Source: Dysidea avara (Eukaryota; Porifera; Demospongiae; Dictyoceratida; Dysideidae). Taken from it: a DNA stretch of 64,000 bases. Positions 22,514 through 33,780 of this stretch are shown here, piece by piece. The stretch lies in the NCBI RefSeq assembly GCF_963678975.1, contig NC_089285.1, positions 7,302,694 to 7,366,693 of the forward strand, in the 5' to 3' direction. Position 1 is the first letter of the stretch, and each line of letters begins with the position of its first letter. Under the pieces are notes generated by a model. That model ran no database searches and was not told the origin of the DNA. It saw nothing but the letters and a program-made list of their open reading frames with translations. The translations under genes were made by a program, and so were the position numbers.

Positions 22514-23649
22514 TAGTTGGAAAAATAGAAAAAGACAATTACTATAAACAAACTGCAGTATTACTTTCAGACTAATACACAAAATTGTAAATAATTGGGC
22601 AGAAGGACGTTTGTGTAATTAAAGATATTTACTATATTTTTGCGTGTTTTAATCATTTTTTTTTGTCACTAGGGTATGTTTCTATCATAAAATAACTTGG
22701 AGCAGTTCCTGAGAATTATATAAAACACAGTTCTGTAAAATTAATAGATTACAACAGTGCTACAATCTGTGACACTACACTTACATTGAAGGCATACATC
22801 AATCTCATAACATTACATTCAGTTAGCAAGTTTACACTAATGACAAATTTGTACTGTCTAGAGTTACACATTGGCTATTGTTAAACATACAAATGTACCA
22901 TATTATACATAGACCTTTTTCACATAACACGGAAACGATATAAATTTTCTATACAAAGTTTGATCACCTGCAGGTGCCAATAATAAATTGTAATGACAGC
23001 TTTCAGCAATGGCAAGTTGCAAGCTTTGATTTACATGTAAGAAGTGTTATGTTTAGTGGTTCTGTGATTTAGACCATGATTTCATTCTGTTCCATAGTTT
23101 ATAGTTAGACCCCACCACCAAAATTGGGCTAGGAGGAGAACGGAATGGATGGAATGAAATGGAAGACTTGGCGAGACAGTTAACGAAGTCAAAGAAAGAT
23201 CTAAAAGGAGGGGGGTTAAATGTAAAAGAGTGGTATACAAAGCCTTTATGCATTGTCAGTAACCAAAACATGCTCAGATACGTGACCCTAGTTGGATAAC
23301 CTAAGAAACAAGAAGACATCATGTCCAAGTACCTTAAAACTTACTGTCACTATTCCTAGTAAAAAAACTTACTGCAATAAAGCCTGAATTGCCGTCACAC
23401 TGAGTCTCATGTACAATCCCAATCACCCAGTGATTTCTGCCCATGCATACTGTAACTTTTCCATCTTATCAGCTCAGACTCTAAAGAGGCATACTATGTG
23501 CTGTTTTCAAAATGGAAATTTGGCTGCATCAGCACAACACGCATATACAACCAAGCTAATGATAGAAGGTGATACAAGGTGTTATTCTCTCCATTTGTTG
23601 TACAATCGTGACACATCTTGTGGACTCGAGTTAGTCACACTATCAGCAT
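22514..23649. other. No gene recognised
   Basis: AT-rich interval. An open minus-strand frame at 23053-23328 has no recognisable motif. No repeat was identified. Confidence 0.3.
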
Positions 23650-24159
23650 GTTGGTGGTGCATTACATCATGGCCCTGAAAATGGAGGAGAAATGTTAAAT
23701 TTGTTGCAGAATACAATATTCAGCATAAAGGCAATGGAGGTTGCAATCATGCTACACTTCAAACCATCATGATGATGTACAAGAACTTACCAGCGGTGAC
23801 AAATCACATGTCCCTAAAGGTAAGAAAGAAAGTAAAGCTTCAGAAAGAAATGCCTTTGTCAGTTGCGATTTGTACACCCCTGATGGCCAGAGTGAACCAA
23901 AGAGTTCCCCAAGCTGGTGAAATGATGTTAGTAGACTCCTCTTCCAGCATGGATATATATACTACAATCTTTCCACATTCATCCTATCAACTAGCTACTG
24001 CGGTGGTAGTTTACCTTTATTTCTTCCAATGAAGTAGTACCAATAATTCAGGGATGTAGCAGTTTAGCCTAAAGCTATAGAACTTCTTAGCATTTTTGAC
24101 TTGAAGGGAAAAATAATAACAAAAGAGCGTTGTCAAGTTTTGATGTCAAAAGTAAAGGA
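23650..24159 (+). pseudogene. MULE-like transposase fragment
   Basis: A frame from about 23770 reads LSVAICTPLMARVNQRVPQA followed by GEMMLVDSSSSMD, which fits the block around the first catalytic aspartate of MULE-type transposases with a SWIM finger (TPLM.R........I.F.D.S...D). After the Asp the frame shifts, and the continuing GGSLPL block is in another frame. The rest is degenerate. The hAT element at 24166 is inserted just downstream. Confidence 0.45.
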
Positions 24160-24165
24160 ACTAGT
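24160..24165. repeat. Target-site duplication, left (ACTAGT)
   Basis: ACTAGT immediately before the left terminal repeat, matched by ACTAGT at 27018-27023. The word is itself a palindrome, so part or all of it could instead belong to the terminal repeats. Confidence 0.6.
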
Positions 24166-27017
24166 CAGGGATGTGCCCACAGTGGTCGGCAGTGGTCGGG
24201 CCCGACCAGTATTCAAATAAATCGACCACCACTATTAACTCAGACCAGCACTGAAAAGCATTGTAAACCTGTGCTTGTAGTCTAGCTAACCAGCTTCGCT
24301 CTACTGCGAATCGCTATACTAACAAAGCAGAGATCGAGGACTGCGGAACCATAATCATAAAAATGAGCGCTAAATAGAATTATTGGAATATACGGTTAGT
24401 TGCCTATTTATTCAAACGAAATTAGCACGTTCTATGATATGTCGCTTTTTAAATGGTTAAAGCCACCAGCTGCTAAGTGTGCTCGTGTCGAAGAAAACAG
24501 TGACAGTGAAGACGAAGAAAATGAGCAAGCTTGCCTAGAAAATGAATGTATGGCAACAGAATTTTTACACTCAAGCGATGGTAATGCGTCTCAGTCGTCT
24601 GTGAGTGGATCAAGCAGCTCTTCTAAGCAATCAAAATGTTTTAATGTATCATGGCTGAATGGAAGGAGGCACTGGCTAAAGTACGAGAAAGCTACAGGTA
24701 TGTTTTGTTTACTTTGCCAAAAATACAACAAGCGTCCGTACGATCGTGATGTTTGGAATAAAACAGGATGTACTAGGATTAGATTGCAGAGCTTTATTAG
24801 TCATGAAAAAAGTGCAGCCCACCATGACTGCTTGAAACTGGAGTGTGAATCAGCCAGTACAGTAAACATTGCCAGTGCAATTAATCCTAGTGTACCATTA
24901 AACGCCATTCAACAGGCATTTGGATGTTTATACTTTTTAGTTAAGCAGAAGATTGCTCACACAACCAATTTTGAACCGTTGTTGGATTTTTTAGAATATC
25001 TCGGCCTCCATGTGAAAATGAATATTCGAGTAGCTAAAAATGCTACTTACACCAGTCGCAAATCCATTCAGGAAATGGTATCAATTCTTTCTGAGGTAAT
25101 AGAAAATAAAATTTTGAGCTGTGTAAACAATTCTGATCACATTGCAATAATGTTTGATGAAAGCACAGATTGTACAGTTACTGAACAGCTTGTAATTCAT
25201 TGTCGGTATATTGAAAAGGATACCGGTGAGTTAAAGTCCCATTTTTTGAAGGTTATTGATTCCCTCGGACCATGTGAATCTGCTGAAGATGAAGGTGATT
25301 TGCCTAGAGCTGTCAGCTTGAATGCAGATACAATTACAGCTCATATTCACAAGTACTTAACAGATATCAAACTTGACATGAAAAAAGTCCGAGGTATAGG
25401 AACAGATGGTGCATCAACTATGATGGGGTGTAGGAATGGTGTAGTTGCACAACTGAAAAGAATCAGACCATCGGCCATTGGAGTACATTGTGCAGCTCAC
25501 AGGCTGAACCTGGCATCATCACAAGCTGGTGATGCTGTTCCATATGTTAAGAAATTCAACACTATTATACGTCAATTGTTTGACTTTTTTACTAACAGTG
25601 CAGTTCGTACCGCTGGATTGAAAGAGGTACAAAGCCTTCTTCAAGACAAACAGAGCAAAATCTTAGAACCTTGTGCCACAAGATGGCTCAGTATTGAACG
25701 CAGTGTGCACAGGATAAAGGATTGTTTTGTTTCTATTGTGCTAAGTTTAGAGCGGGAAGGTACTGAGAGGTCTGAAGCTAAGGCCATTGGTTTAAGTCGA
25801 CTAATTTTGGAATACAGGTTTGTTTGCACCATGCTTCTACTGTGCGATGTTTTACCTCATATTACACATTTATCAAAATGTTTCCAAATAGAGGCTGTGG
25901 ACTATAGTGTAATCCCAACAATGTTATCATCAACAATTTCATCATTGCAGCAACTAATTACTAGTGATGGTTCAAATTTTGCCACATTACAAAGCTACTT
26001 AAGGAAGCTTGAACAAGCTAATATCACTGTCCCAAAACCAACTAATTTAGGGGAAAAATATTTTTTGGAGAGTATTAGAAAACCCTTTTTAACAAGTTTA
26101 ATTGATAACCTTAAAAAAAGATTTGAAGATAAGTCCATACTTACTGCTTTTGATATATTTGATCCAAAAAAGGTTCCCAGAGTTTCGAATGATGAAAATG
26201 ATTCCTCTAATTCATCAGGAGAACAAGAAATTTTCATGCAATATGGCAATGCTCACATCAAGAATTTAGCAGAACATTACCAGGGAGATAATGATGTGTC
26301 TGTATGTGGCAGCCCAGATCAGTGTCTAGAGGAGTGGAGTTCTTTTAGACAATACATGCATGACAATTATCTAAAACTACGGCACAAGGACGTCATCAGG
26401 GAACTCTGCAGTAACAAAACAATTTCTTGTATATATCCTAACATGGGTACTTTTGCAGAAATATGTCATGTGGTTCCTATACAAACCGCAGATGTGGAGA
26501 TGACTTTTTCTCAATTAAAATTAATAAAAACAAGGATTAGAAATCGCTTGAATGAAGGTACCCTTGATTCGTTACTAAGAATTGCTGTTGAAGGATCATC
26601 ATCACCTCAGGAGTATCCCATAATGATACAAGAAGCAGTAGAACTCTGGGCAAGAGAAAAAAAACAGACGATTACAATTATAGCTACTTAAAAGTATTAT
26701 GGTTTGAAAGTTTTATTTTGTACAGTATTAGTAAAACAGTTCTATACATAACATTATAATAATAATTTATTATCAGTTTGTTTCCCTTAAGAATAAAGAT
26801 TGATGTAGACAATATTGTCTCTTTTACACTACAATATTTGATTAAAATTGCTTCCAGACCCAGTCTTTTGACAGCTGTTCTTAAAATTTTTCCTGAGGGG
26901 GCATGCCCCCAGGCCCCCCTAGCTAGAGCATGCTAATGCATGCTGAGTGCGCTTCGCGCACAGAAGAAAGTCCCTCAGCTACCAACCACCACTCTTCAAA
27001 ACCTGGGCACATCCCTG
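24166..27017 (+). mobile_element. Complete hAT transposon, 2.85 kb
   Basis: Bounded by 14-bp perfect terminal inverted repeats CAGGGATGTGCCCA (24166-24179) and TGGGCACATCCCTG (27004-27017), flanked by ACTAGT on both sides. Subterminal GTGGTCGG/CGACCA words at the left and AACCACCACTC at the right fit the usual hAT subterminal motifs. The element holds one uninterrupted transposase gene with about 270 bp before the ATG and about 330 bp after the stop. Long intact frame plus matched ends suggest fairly recent insertion. Confidence 0.85.
24439..26691 (+). CDS. hAT transposase (TTF-like finger, DUF4371-type)
   Basis: A 750-residue protein from the first ATG at 24439; the frame is open upstream to about 24400 but without another ATG. 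Order: acidic Ser-rich leader (1-66); a zinc finger with C90-x2-C93 and His122-His129, TTF/BED-like; RNase H-type core with FDESTD (Asp240) and GTDGAST (Asp323), then VHCAAHRLNL (about 349-358) and CATRWLS (Trp416) as in hAT transposases; and the hAT dimerisation block ADVEMTFSQLKLIKTRI (684-700). This set matches transposases related to vertebrate ZNF862/KIAA1586-like genes. It would cut the element's ends and insert it elsewhere. No stop or frameshift was seen. Confidence 0.9.
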   Translation: MSLFKWLKPPAAKCARVEENSDSEDEENEQACLENECMATEFLHSSDGNASQSSVSGSSSSSKQSKCFNVSWLNGRRHWLKYEKATGMFCLLCQKYNKRPYDRDVWNKTGCTRIRLQSFISHEKSAAHHDCLKLECESASTVNIASAINPSVPLNAIQQAFGCLYFLVKQKIAHTTNFEPLLDFLEYLGLHVKMNIRVAKNATYTSRKSIQEMVSILSEVIENKILSCVNNSDHIAIMFDESTDCTVTEQLVIHCRYIEKDTGELKSHFLKVIDSLGPCESAEDEGDLPRAVSLNADTITAHIHKYLTDIKLDMKKVRGIGTDGASTMMGCRNGVVAQLKRIRPSAIGVHCAAHRLNLASSQAGDAVPYVKKFNTIIRQLFDFFTNSAVRTAGLKEVQSLLQDKQSKILEPCATRWLSIERSVHRIKDCFVSIVLSLEREGTERSEAKAIGLSRLILEYRFVCTMLLLCDVLPHITHLSKCFQIEAVDYSVIPTMLSSTISSLQQLITSDGSNFATLQSYLRKLEQANITVPKPTNLGEKYFLESIRKPFLTSLIDNLKKRFEDKSILTAFDIFDPKKVPRVSNDENDSSNSSGEQEIFMQYGNAHIKNLAEHYQGDNDVSVCGSPDQCLEEWSSFRQYMHDNYLKLRHKDVIRELCSNKTISCIYPNMGTFAEICHVVPIQTADVEMTFSQLKLIKTRIRNRLNEGTLDSLLRIAVEGSSSPQEYPIMIQEAVELWAREKKQTITIIAT

Positions 27018-27023
27018 ACTAGT
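27018..27023. repeat. Target-site duplication, right (ACTAGT)
   Basis: Matches the left copy at 24160-24165. Six bases is shorter than the 8 bp usual for hAT elements. Confidence 0.6.
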
Positions 27024-27959
27024 GTATGTCAGAAGAAAAATTTCTGTAGCAAATACAAAGCACTGACAGCTGATCAAACAGCTATTCGTTATCCTAAGTT
27101 TCTGCAGCATGTTAAGAATTATTAGAAATGGGCTATTTGCTTTCGTACTTATTTATTGGTACATGGAAACCACATCAACAAATACACAGAGACTGGAATT
27201 AAATTCTGATAGAGTTGGGATAAAAGCTTTTAACCTGATAGAAATGATCACCTTTGTAGTGGATGTGATAGAATTATACTATCAGTGGAGGCTCATCCAT
27301 TTGGCCTTCTATATATTCTCTCTTGGTGAAGTATGTATGTCTGAGTATAATAATCACACAAACATGTTACAAAAGTAACTAGCAGTGTAACTTGAGTACA
27401 CCCACGCACGCTATAAATTATGTACCTCCATATCTGTGGAACATCTAGGTTTGGCCTGTAATGTTTGAACAAATTTTTCAACAATCACGTCACACGTGAA
27501 TTCGAAACAATTGAAATTTGTTGTGTTACCACTAAGGATGTTTTGTACCTATTTGAATATTTCACACAATTTATTGTACTTTCAAGGTAATAATTACTAA
27601 TAACTGTAAAACTGATTGGTATCTTAACTCATAGTTATACAGAAGTCATGTACTAAAACATCTGTGTTTCCACGACATCACAGATGTAGTTTCTAAGACC
27701 AAGACTTGGTAAGGCAGTGCTGTAGCTACTATATATGGCTAGTGGAATTGTTTGAAGTTTCAGTAGCAAGTATTGTAATGAAACATTTAACAGGCAACAA
27801 AGCAGAAGAGAATTTAGAACAAAATTATCTAGGAGAGTTGCAGACAACAACAAAACATCATTAGAAGCATTCGACACCATCTTGTGCTTGCGCTTAGAGA
27901 TATTTGAGAGCTGCATGAAACCCATTTTCTACAACACAGCCAAGCCACCCAAATGGTGA
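27024..27959. other. Debris downstream of the hAT element
   Basis: An open segment continues to 27125 (KALTADQTAIRYPKFLQHVK) and probably belongs to the element into which the hAT transposon jumped. The remainder shows no supported exon. Confidence 0.3.
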
Positions 27960-28490
27960 CAAGCCACTCAAGATGACTTACATTGATGATGAACTCAATG
28001 CACTAAGACATGTGTCTGGCTATGTGCCACTTGTGCTGCTGAAGAAGTATGAAAAGAAGATGGAAGAAGAGTTGCACCATACTTGGCTTGCTTAGGTAAC
28101 ATGGCAGTAGCTTGAGATGAGAGTAGCATCCATAATTACACATCTAAGTAGATCGAGAAAGTCAGTTGAGGAGGCTTATTTCCAGTAAATGATGATTCAT
28201 TTCTTTCTGGCTCGAGTCCATGGTTCGCCACTTGCCATAACACCAGCAATTCACACGAAGACACCATCAAAAGAAATATGATAGAACTCTATTTGAAGAA
28301 CAAGCAGGTGCTGTTTAAATGGCATATCATATCAAAGGATATTGATGACCATGTGACATCTCTAGAAAGAGATCGTTACTCTGTGGATAACAATCAAAGG
28401 ATTTTTCTAGCAGCTTTATGCTTGGAATCATATAAGAACTCACAAAAAGAGAAAGGGCTTGAGAAAAACACTAACTTTATAAAGTCTTGA
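27960..28490 (+). pseudogene. C-terminal debris of a transposase
   Basis: Frames read LNALRHVSGYVPLVLLKKYE, later EEAYFQ in one frame and KEIVTLWITIKGF in another around 28355-28400. These blocks resemble a conserved C-terminal module (LR.V.GYVP..L...YEK / EIVTLW.TIRGFS) found in transposon-derived proteins of invertebrates. Several stops and frame changes show it is dead. It may be the distal end of the same old element as 23.6-24.2 kb, but the distance and the hAT insertion make this uncertain. Confidence 0.4.
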
Positions 28491-29802
28491 TATTAACATA
28501 CAGTACATAATGACTCTTTCACATCAAGAGCAGGAATGGTATAGTCATTAAAAAAATTTGGGAGTGGCATCCCTTACTAGGCCTCTTGTTTGTTGTTTCG
28601 TGGCATTCTACGGGTGATTTTGGGGATGATTTCAATTCAATTGAAGATGATACGGTGAGTCTTTCATTGAAGATACGTGTTCAGGTGATCATTAAAAGGA
28701 ATAATCTACAACATTTTGTTAGGGTAGCTACTTTAACTGCTTATATTTGCTTGACTACTGTATTAGGGTGACTGTTCCATTACAACATCTTGATCTCGCA
28801 AAAGTCACACTAATATAGAGGGTTTATTCAACGCTTAAATCACAGGTTATATAAATATTTATGTACCAATTAAACCTTTTTGGTCACAGGCCAAAGAGCT
28901 ACAAAATAAAATTACATTACGAATGGTCCGCTGCTTCCTAAAAGGTAAAATTCTTTTATTACTATATATGTTTTGTTGTGCCTCGACCTTTGACCCTGTT
29001 TCATACTAATGACTAATTTTGTTGAAAAATTAAATCAATTCATTAAAATTGTCAAATTTTCTGTTGTATGGTATACAGTAACTACTTTATTGACATGCAC
29101 TCATTTGTATATGGTTGATAGTAGATCGGTACTAGCATCACACATTCATGGCTGTTTTTTTTATAGGATGTAGTCAAAAGTATGACTGGCAGTGCAGACA
29201 TAGTTGACAGTAATCACATTGAAATGTACATTATAATATTTGGGGTAGTAGCCAGTTTAATTACTGATCTCGTATATGTTAGGTCCAAGGTGTGTCCAGT
29301 TCTGTACAATGAATGAGGTGAAAATGATTTTTCATAACTAAAACCTGCTCAACAGCTCAGGGGTTTATTGGAATCAAGTATTGTGTGTTACCTGTTTTGT
29401 GTTTAGTTTTCTTTGTGTGTGTTTTTTGTGTGCTAACTGTGTGTTATTTGGCTCTTGGCATTATTATACAAGAACCATCTGTCAAAAGTTGGGGGCAATT
29501 ATTGCAGTGGTATTTTGATGTAGGTAGAACCAACAAATCTTCCTCCAGTATGTATAAGAAGCTGATATACAGGTTTGTTACATCTAAACATAAGTTATTA
29601 TCAATTTAGCAACTATATGAAATTCCACCTCCTCCTGAATATAGTGCCAAACAAACATTGAAAATCTTTCAACCATTTCACCATCAGTGATCTGCACCAT
29701 GTGACCAATCGGCATTAAATACTTAAGCGACATAATGCAAAACTGCTTTAAGAGACAATTCGTGACACGGCTGCTGACAGTAATCAAACCAATTCAATTT
29801 CT
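28491..29802. other. No gene recognised
   Basis: AT-rich. 28750-28775 carries TGACTACTGTATTAGGGTGACTG, related to the TCTATTAGAGTA motif. A small open plus-strand frame at 29385 is hydrophobic near its start but has no start context or family match. Confidence 0.3.
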
Positions 29803-30078
29803 ACTAGTACATTAAAAATTATAAATTTAAAAATGAAGTAGGGATCCCAGCGATAAAAAGTAGTGAAACAAGAGGTGAACGATGGTAGCTACTACAGCAT
29901 AGCTCAGTGGGAAATCCCTACTTTAGCATGGTATAGCAATTATTTTGTGTTCAATGTCAAAGTAGGGATTTTCCACCGAGCTATGCTGTAATAGCTACCA
30001 TCGTTCCTCTCGTTTCACTACTTTTTATTGCTTGGATCCCTACTTCATTTTTAAATTTATAATTTTTAATGTACTAGT
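29803..30078. mobile_element. 276-bp foldback MITE (family M)
   Basis: An almost complete palindrome: ACTAGTACATTAAAAATTAT at the left end is mirrored at 30059-30078, and the arms continue with TGAAGTAGGGATCC, AGTAGTGAAACGAGAGG-like sequence, ACGATGGTAGCTA and GGGAAATCCCTACTTT, leaving a loop of about 30 bp. Arms of over 110 bp differ at only a few positions. Non-coding. Relatives are at 16.9 and 48.4 kb, with weaker ones at 4.6 and 5.4 kb. Confidence 0.8.
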
Positions 30079-31687
30079 TTGTTTAGTATTTTGTTAAGGC
30101 ATACAGCTAGCTATAAACATGTGACTGTTCTATTAGGGTGACTGCTGTATTAGAGTATCTTGAGTCAGCCTGCAAAGATGTGCGCTTGCCAAAAGGGGGC
30201 ATGGTCATCGTGGTTTTGATCGATTATTGTTATTAGCGCTTTACAGTGACCAGCACTGAAGCAACATGAGCTGATTATTTTTTTGAGTATCTCGAGTCAG
30301 CCTTCCAACTTGAAGGTGTGTAGTCACGGAAATACAGCTAGCGTTAAAGGGGTGTGTCTCAATCAATAGATCGATAGTGCGGAGAGTAAAGAATGGGCAT
30401 GATCTTGTGACCTATCGTGAAAGCTATCCAGTACCGGTACCTCCGTACAGTAGCACGTAGTCTAAGCGCTTTAAATAATCTTGTGTCATCTATTATGCGC
30501 TAAAAGAAAGTGTTGATGCGGAAAATTAACACCTCGGTATGGTTTCGTTGGATGAAGAAGACAAGCAGCCTGATTGAAGATAAAGAAAAGAGGGTACACA
30601 CTCGTTGGAACTCCAAAAGGCACATCCCACTGGTGAGTTTGCTATTATGGCGTAAAATGGTGGCCGTGCACTGCTTCGTTTGGCCTCTAGGCTTGCGACT
30701 GTGGTCAGTCAGGCAGTCTGTCTAAAATTCAAGTTTTGGCAATTTTTAAAAATTCTATATCCGGCCATCTGTAAGTGTTTTGTTGTATTTAATGCTGTTT
30801 TATGTATTATATGGACTAGTACTATTCCATAAAGGTGATTTTTGTTTCGTAAGATCATCTCTAGGATGCTTTTTTAAGGCAGGATTTTTGGCAACACACA
30901 AAAATTTCATCAGGATCCCTACCTAAATAGTACGACTGTACCGTTTGATAATGGTAAAAATTTGCATTAATTTTTGTCAGATACTGGCCTCAATAAAATA
31001 TTATTTTAATGCTTTATAGAATAACGGTAGTCAAAATTGCAATCTAAAACTGTAACACAACTGCACTAGTCAGAGAAGCTGTAAAACCTTTAAGAAGAGG
31101 TGAACAGGTGAAAAACCATTGGTAGCTGATTATGAGTTCACATTTAGTAACAGTTTATGCTTGCTACATAGCAAACCAATCACAGACTTCTTATTCAATG
31201 ACATTCAAACAGTTGAATCCAACAGGTTATAATGGCACCAAGTTACTCAGAGAGCAATTAGCTTTTCAATCCAAAAGTGAACTGAAGTCTCAGACATTTA
31301 TTCATTTATCATTCTGGCTTATACAAAGCAGTTTTTAGATGTCAAGCATGGAATGATATGCCTATTGTACACTATAGACAATGACCAGTAATCCTATTGG
31401 AAACAAATGAAGGGGTGCCTACTCTGATTAAAGAGTACTGGTTAGGTAATCCAGAATGCTAGACGCTAGACCAATAGCAAGCTCTGAAAAGACAATATAA
31501 ACATTAGTCAGTGCTGAAGATTATGCTTAGGGGGGAAGAGAAGTGGTAACCATGGATTCATGCACAACAAGCATATTTACAGTTTATATTTGTTAATACC
31601 GTAATTAGCATGCTAGTTTTTGGTATACATGTGTTGTCTGTACATTAATCCTGTACATTCGAATTTCTTCAATTAAACGTAGTTGTT
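30079..31687. other. No gene recognised
   Basis: 30121-30165 holds two copies of a CTATTAGGGTGACTG / GTATTAGAGTATCTTGAG motif, and GAGTATCTCGAGTCAGCCT recurs at 30284. The 30300-30900 part has some CG-rich words and a short open frame (30510-30725) with no recognised domain. Probably repeat-derived. Confidence 0.35.
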
Positions 31688-31725
31688 TTGTATCTGTTTA
31701 GTGTTCTGCTTGACCCCTTGAATGG

Positions 31726-31803
31726 TCATCAAGCTTACCCTGATCATCAAGCTTACCCTGATCATCAAGCTTACCCTGATCATCAAGCTTACCCTGATCA
31801 ACA
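31726..31803 (+). repeat. 18-bp minisatellite in LINE copy 1
   Basis: Four perfect units of TCATCAAGCTTACCCTGA, encoding repeated HQAYPD in the frame of the decayed reverse transcriptase. Related copies have a single segment here (DHLGEYQV in copy 8), so this is a local expansion. Confidence 0.9.
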
Positions 31804-32057
31804 ACTTAGTCCTTTGTTGCATATGGGTGATCTGAAGTTCTTTACTTGGAATGACATCCAGCTTCAGATGCTACTATGTACAGTTAAGATGTCCTCTGAT
31901 GATGTGGGCTTAACTTTTAGAGTGTGCTAAGTTGTCAGTGTCATGGGGAAATGTTGTAAGAAGCCATGATTTGATTCGCTGTGTGTACCAATAGTCAGTT
32001 TTGGCTTCAGTATAATCCCTTGGAGTAAGCAAAAGATCAAACAGTTTGATGTATTAA

Positions 32058-32329
32058 AGGGGCAATGTGTCACGAATTTGTTTTGTTACGAACCATTCAA
32101 GATTGCAGAAACACGTGATTATTTTGTGTACAATAAAATCATATGTGTGTCAGCAAGAGTATATAATGGGAGGGAGAGTATCAAACTACGCTATATGCTG
32201 TGAAAAATGAGCCCGTAAAGTCTTATGGCATTGTTCAAATAACTCAGTGATTTATGTTGATTGGTGACTAATTATAGGCGCAGTGGGCGCACTTTATACC
32301 GTATAAACAATTCACGATGCATTGCCCCT
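32058..32329. mobile_element. TTAA-flanked MITE (piggyBac-like)
   Basis: Termini AGGGGCAATG and CATTGCCCCT are perfect inverted repeats, with GTCACGAATT / AATTCACGATG extending the match. Both ends abut TTAA (32054-32057 and 32330-32333). Taking out the element plus one TTAA puts the flanking LINE reading frame back in register (QFDVL before, CNHH after). Length 272 bp, non-coding. TTAA duplication is the hallmark of piggyBac transposition. Confidence 0.8.
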
Positions 32330-32413
32330 TTAAGAATAATGACTACAACTTGTAACCATCACCACGTTCAATAATAAAATGCCTATATCTACCACGTTCA
32401 GAAGGTGGTTGAA

Positions 32414-32466
32414 GGCTAGTAAGTATGGAAGGCTAGTAAGTGTGGAAGGCTAGTAAGTGTGGAAGG
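32414..32466 (+). repeat. 17-bp tandem, three copies
   Basis: GGCTAGTAAGTRTGGAA repeated three times inside LINE copy 1, near the join between the thumb and the following linker. The unit length is not a multiple of three and changes the frame. Confidence 0.8.
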
Positions 32467-33780
32467 TTTGTATCACTGCAGAATGATAGTGTTAGCATAT
32501 CACTAAGGATCATCCAATGATACTTTAGTCCAACTGTGTCACCAACTAGATAATTCTCTTCCTCCTCGTATCTCTGTGATAGCCAGAGCTGACACATACT
32601 GTGCTTCACTATCTATAAGCACTGACTGAAAAGATTGTGGCCCTCTTCCACATTTAAAAAATAACTTTGCAAATGTGAATTTAGTCAACTGATGGAGTCA
32701 CTGTCAGCTAAGCCCTCACATGGAAAGTTTCAGTCCGGTGAGGAAACTGATACAAGTAGAAGCATATGTTGACTATGTCAGCATTTACATTCTGTCAACT
32801 ATTATGTGCTGGACAAGATCAAGTAATTATTGCAAGAGTGTATGAGGCCAGAATAACGCAGAGAGCTGTTGCTACCCTTTCACGTAGAGTTTGCGGACAA
32901 TCAGAAGAGATGACAATACATATGCTATGGTCTACTCAGCACTAGCACCTACTGTATATTTATACTGTCATAATTTAATTGCTAAAATTTTGCACTGGCA
33001 CTTATGCTGGGTGTACTCACTACCACTGTCTTCGCAATCATGGTACACCCACTCACTCATGCCAGTTTGTGAGAATTCAGCAGCTAAATTGGAATGGGAT
33101 TTTGGTCTGGTAAGGGAAAACATCAAATCATCCAGATGTTGTGTTATTTGATTATGAGAAGTTGATTGTTTAATGTTTTGAAGTGTCATATGTTAATGTT
33201 ACAACCAAAGAATCTGACCCCCACACAATGCAAGAAAGTTGTTTCAGTAACTGTTTATTTTGATTTTGTATATACTTAGTATAGCTAAGTACATACTGTA
33301 TAATTTGTTTATGGATGTACTACAGTCTGGCTACTGATTACACTCAATTTGCTACTTGCCTAGACATTGTTTTGTTTGACTACCAACAAATTTATTTTGT
33401 GGAAGTATCCTGTCCAGTGGACATTAATGTAACATAAAAGGAGGACGAGATAAGAAAATATACTTCCTTAGTCGTTGATTTTCATCAGATGTATACTATG
33501 CCCGTGAATCCTGTTGTTCTGGGCTCCACAGGAATTATCTCATCAAGATGTAAATTTTCTCAAGAGGATTCCAGAGTTTTCAATGAAACTGTTTAGCTAT
33601 CTCCAGAAAGCTACACCGATTGGAACTGTTTGCCTAATGCAATCAGCATATTTTAATTTATAAGCTGTCTGCCTCATGTTGTATACATGCTTACAGTCCT
33701 TATCTGTACAAATGTGTGTACATGTGAATTTACTAATGAAATTGTGTAGTAGTAGTAGAAGTAGTGGTAGTAGTCAGTAG

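Larger units (their letters stand above)
31688..33780 (+). pseudogene. R2/R4-type LINE, copy 1 (composite)
   Basis: Starts inside the polymerase domain: LLHMGDLKFF is a decayed motif C (Y-M-D-D in copy 5), then KMSSDDVGLTF. Upstream of it an 18-bp unit is repeated four times. A 272-bp MITE interrupts the thumb region (32058-32329). Further on: LPPRISVIARADTYC, HNLIAKILHWHLCWVYSLPL, ENSAAKLEWDF. From about 33360 a second 3' part appears (DIVLFDYQQIYFVEVSCP, endonuclease core), so two copies are probably fused. It ends in TGTACATGTGAATT and a TAG-rich tail (33746-33780). Many stops; inactive. Confidence 0.7.

Noticed and set aside
24049..24061. CAGGGATGTAGCA resembling the hAT terminal repeat, 110 bp upstream of the element
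   Set aside because: Only the first 9 bases match and there is no paired inverted copy or flanking duplication.
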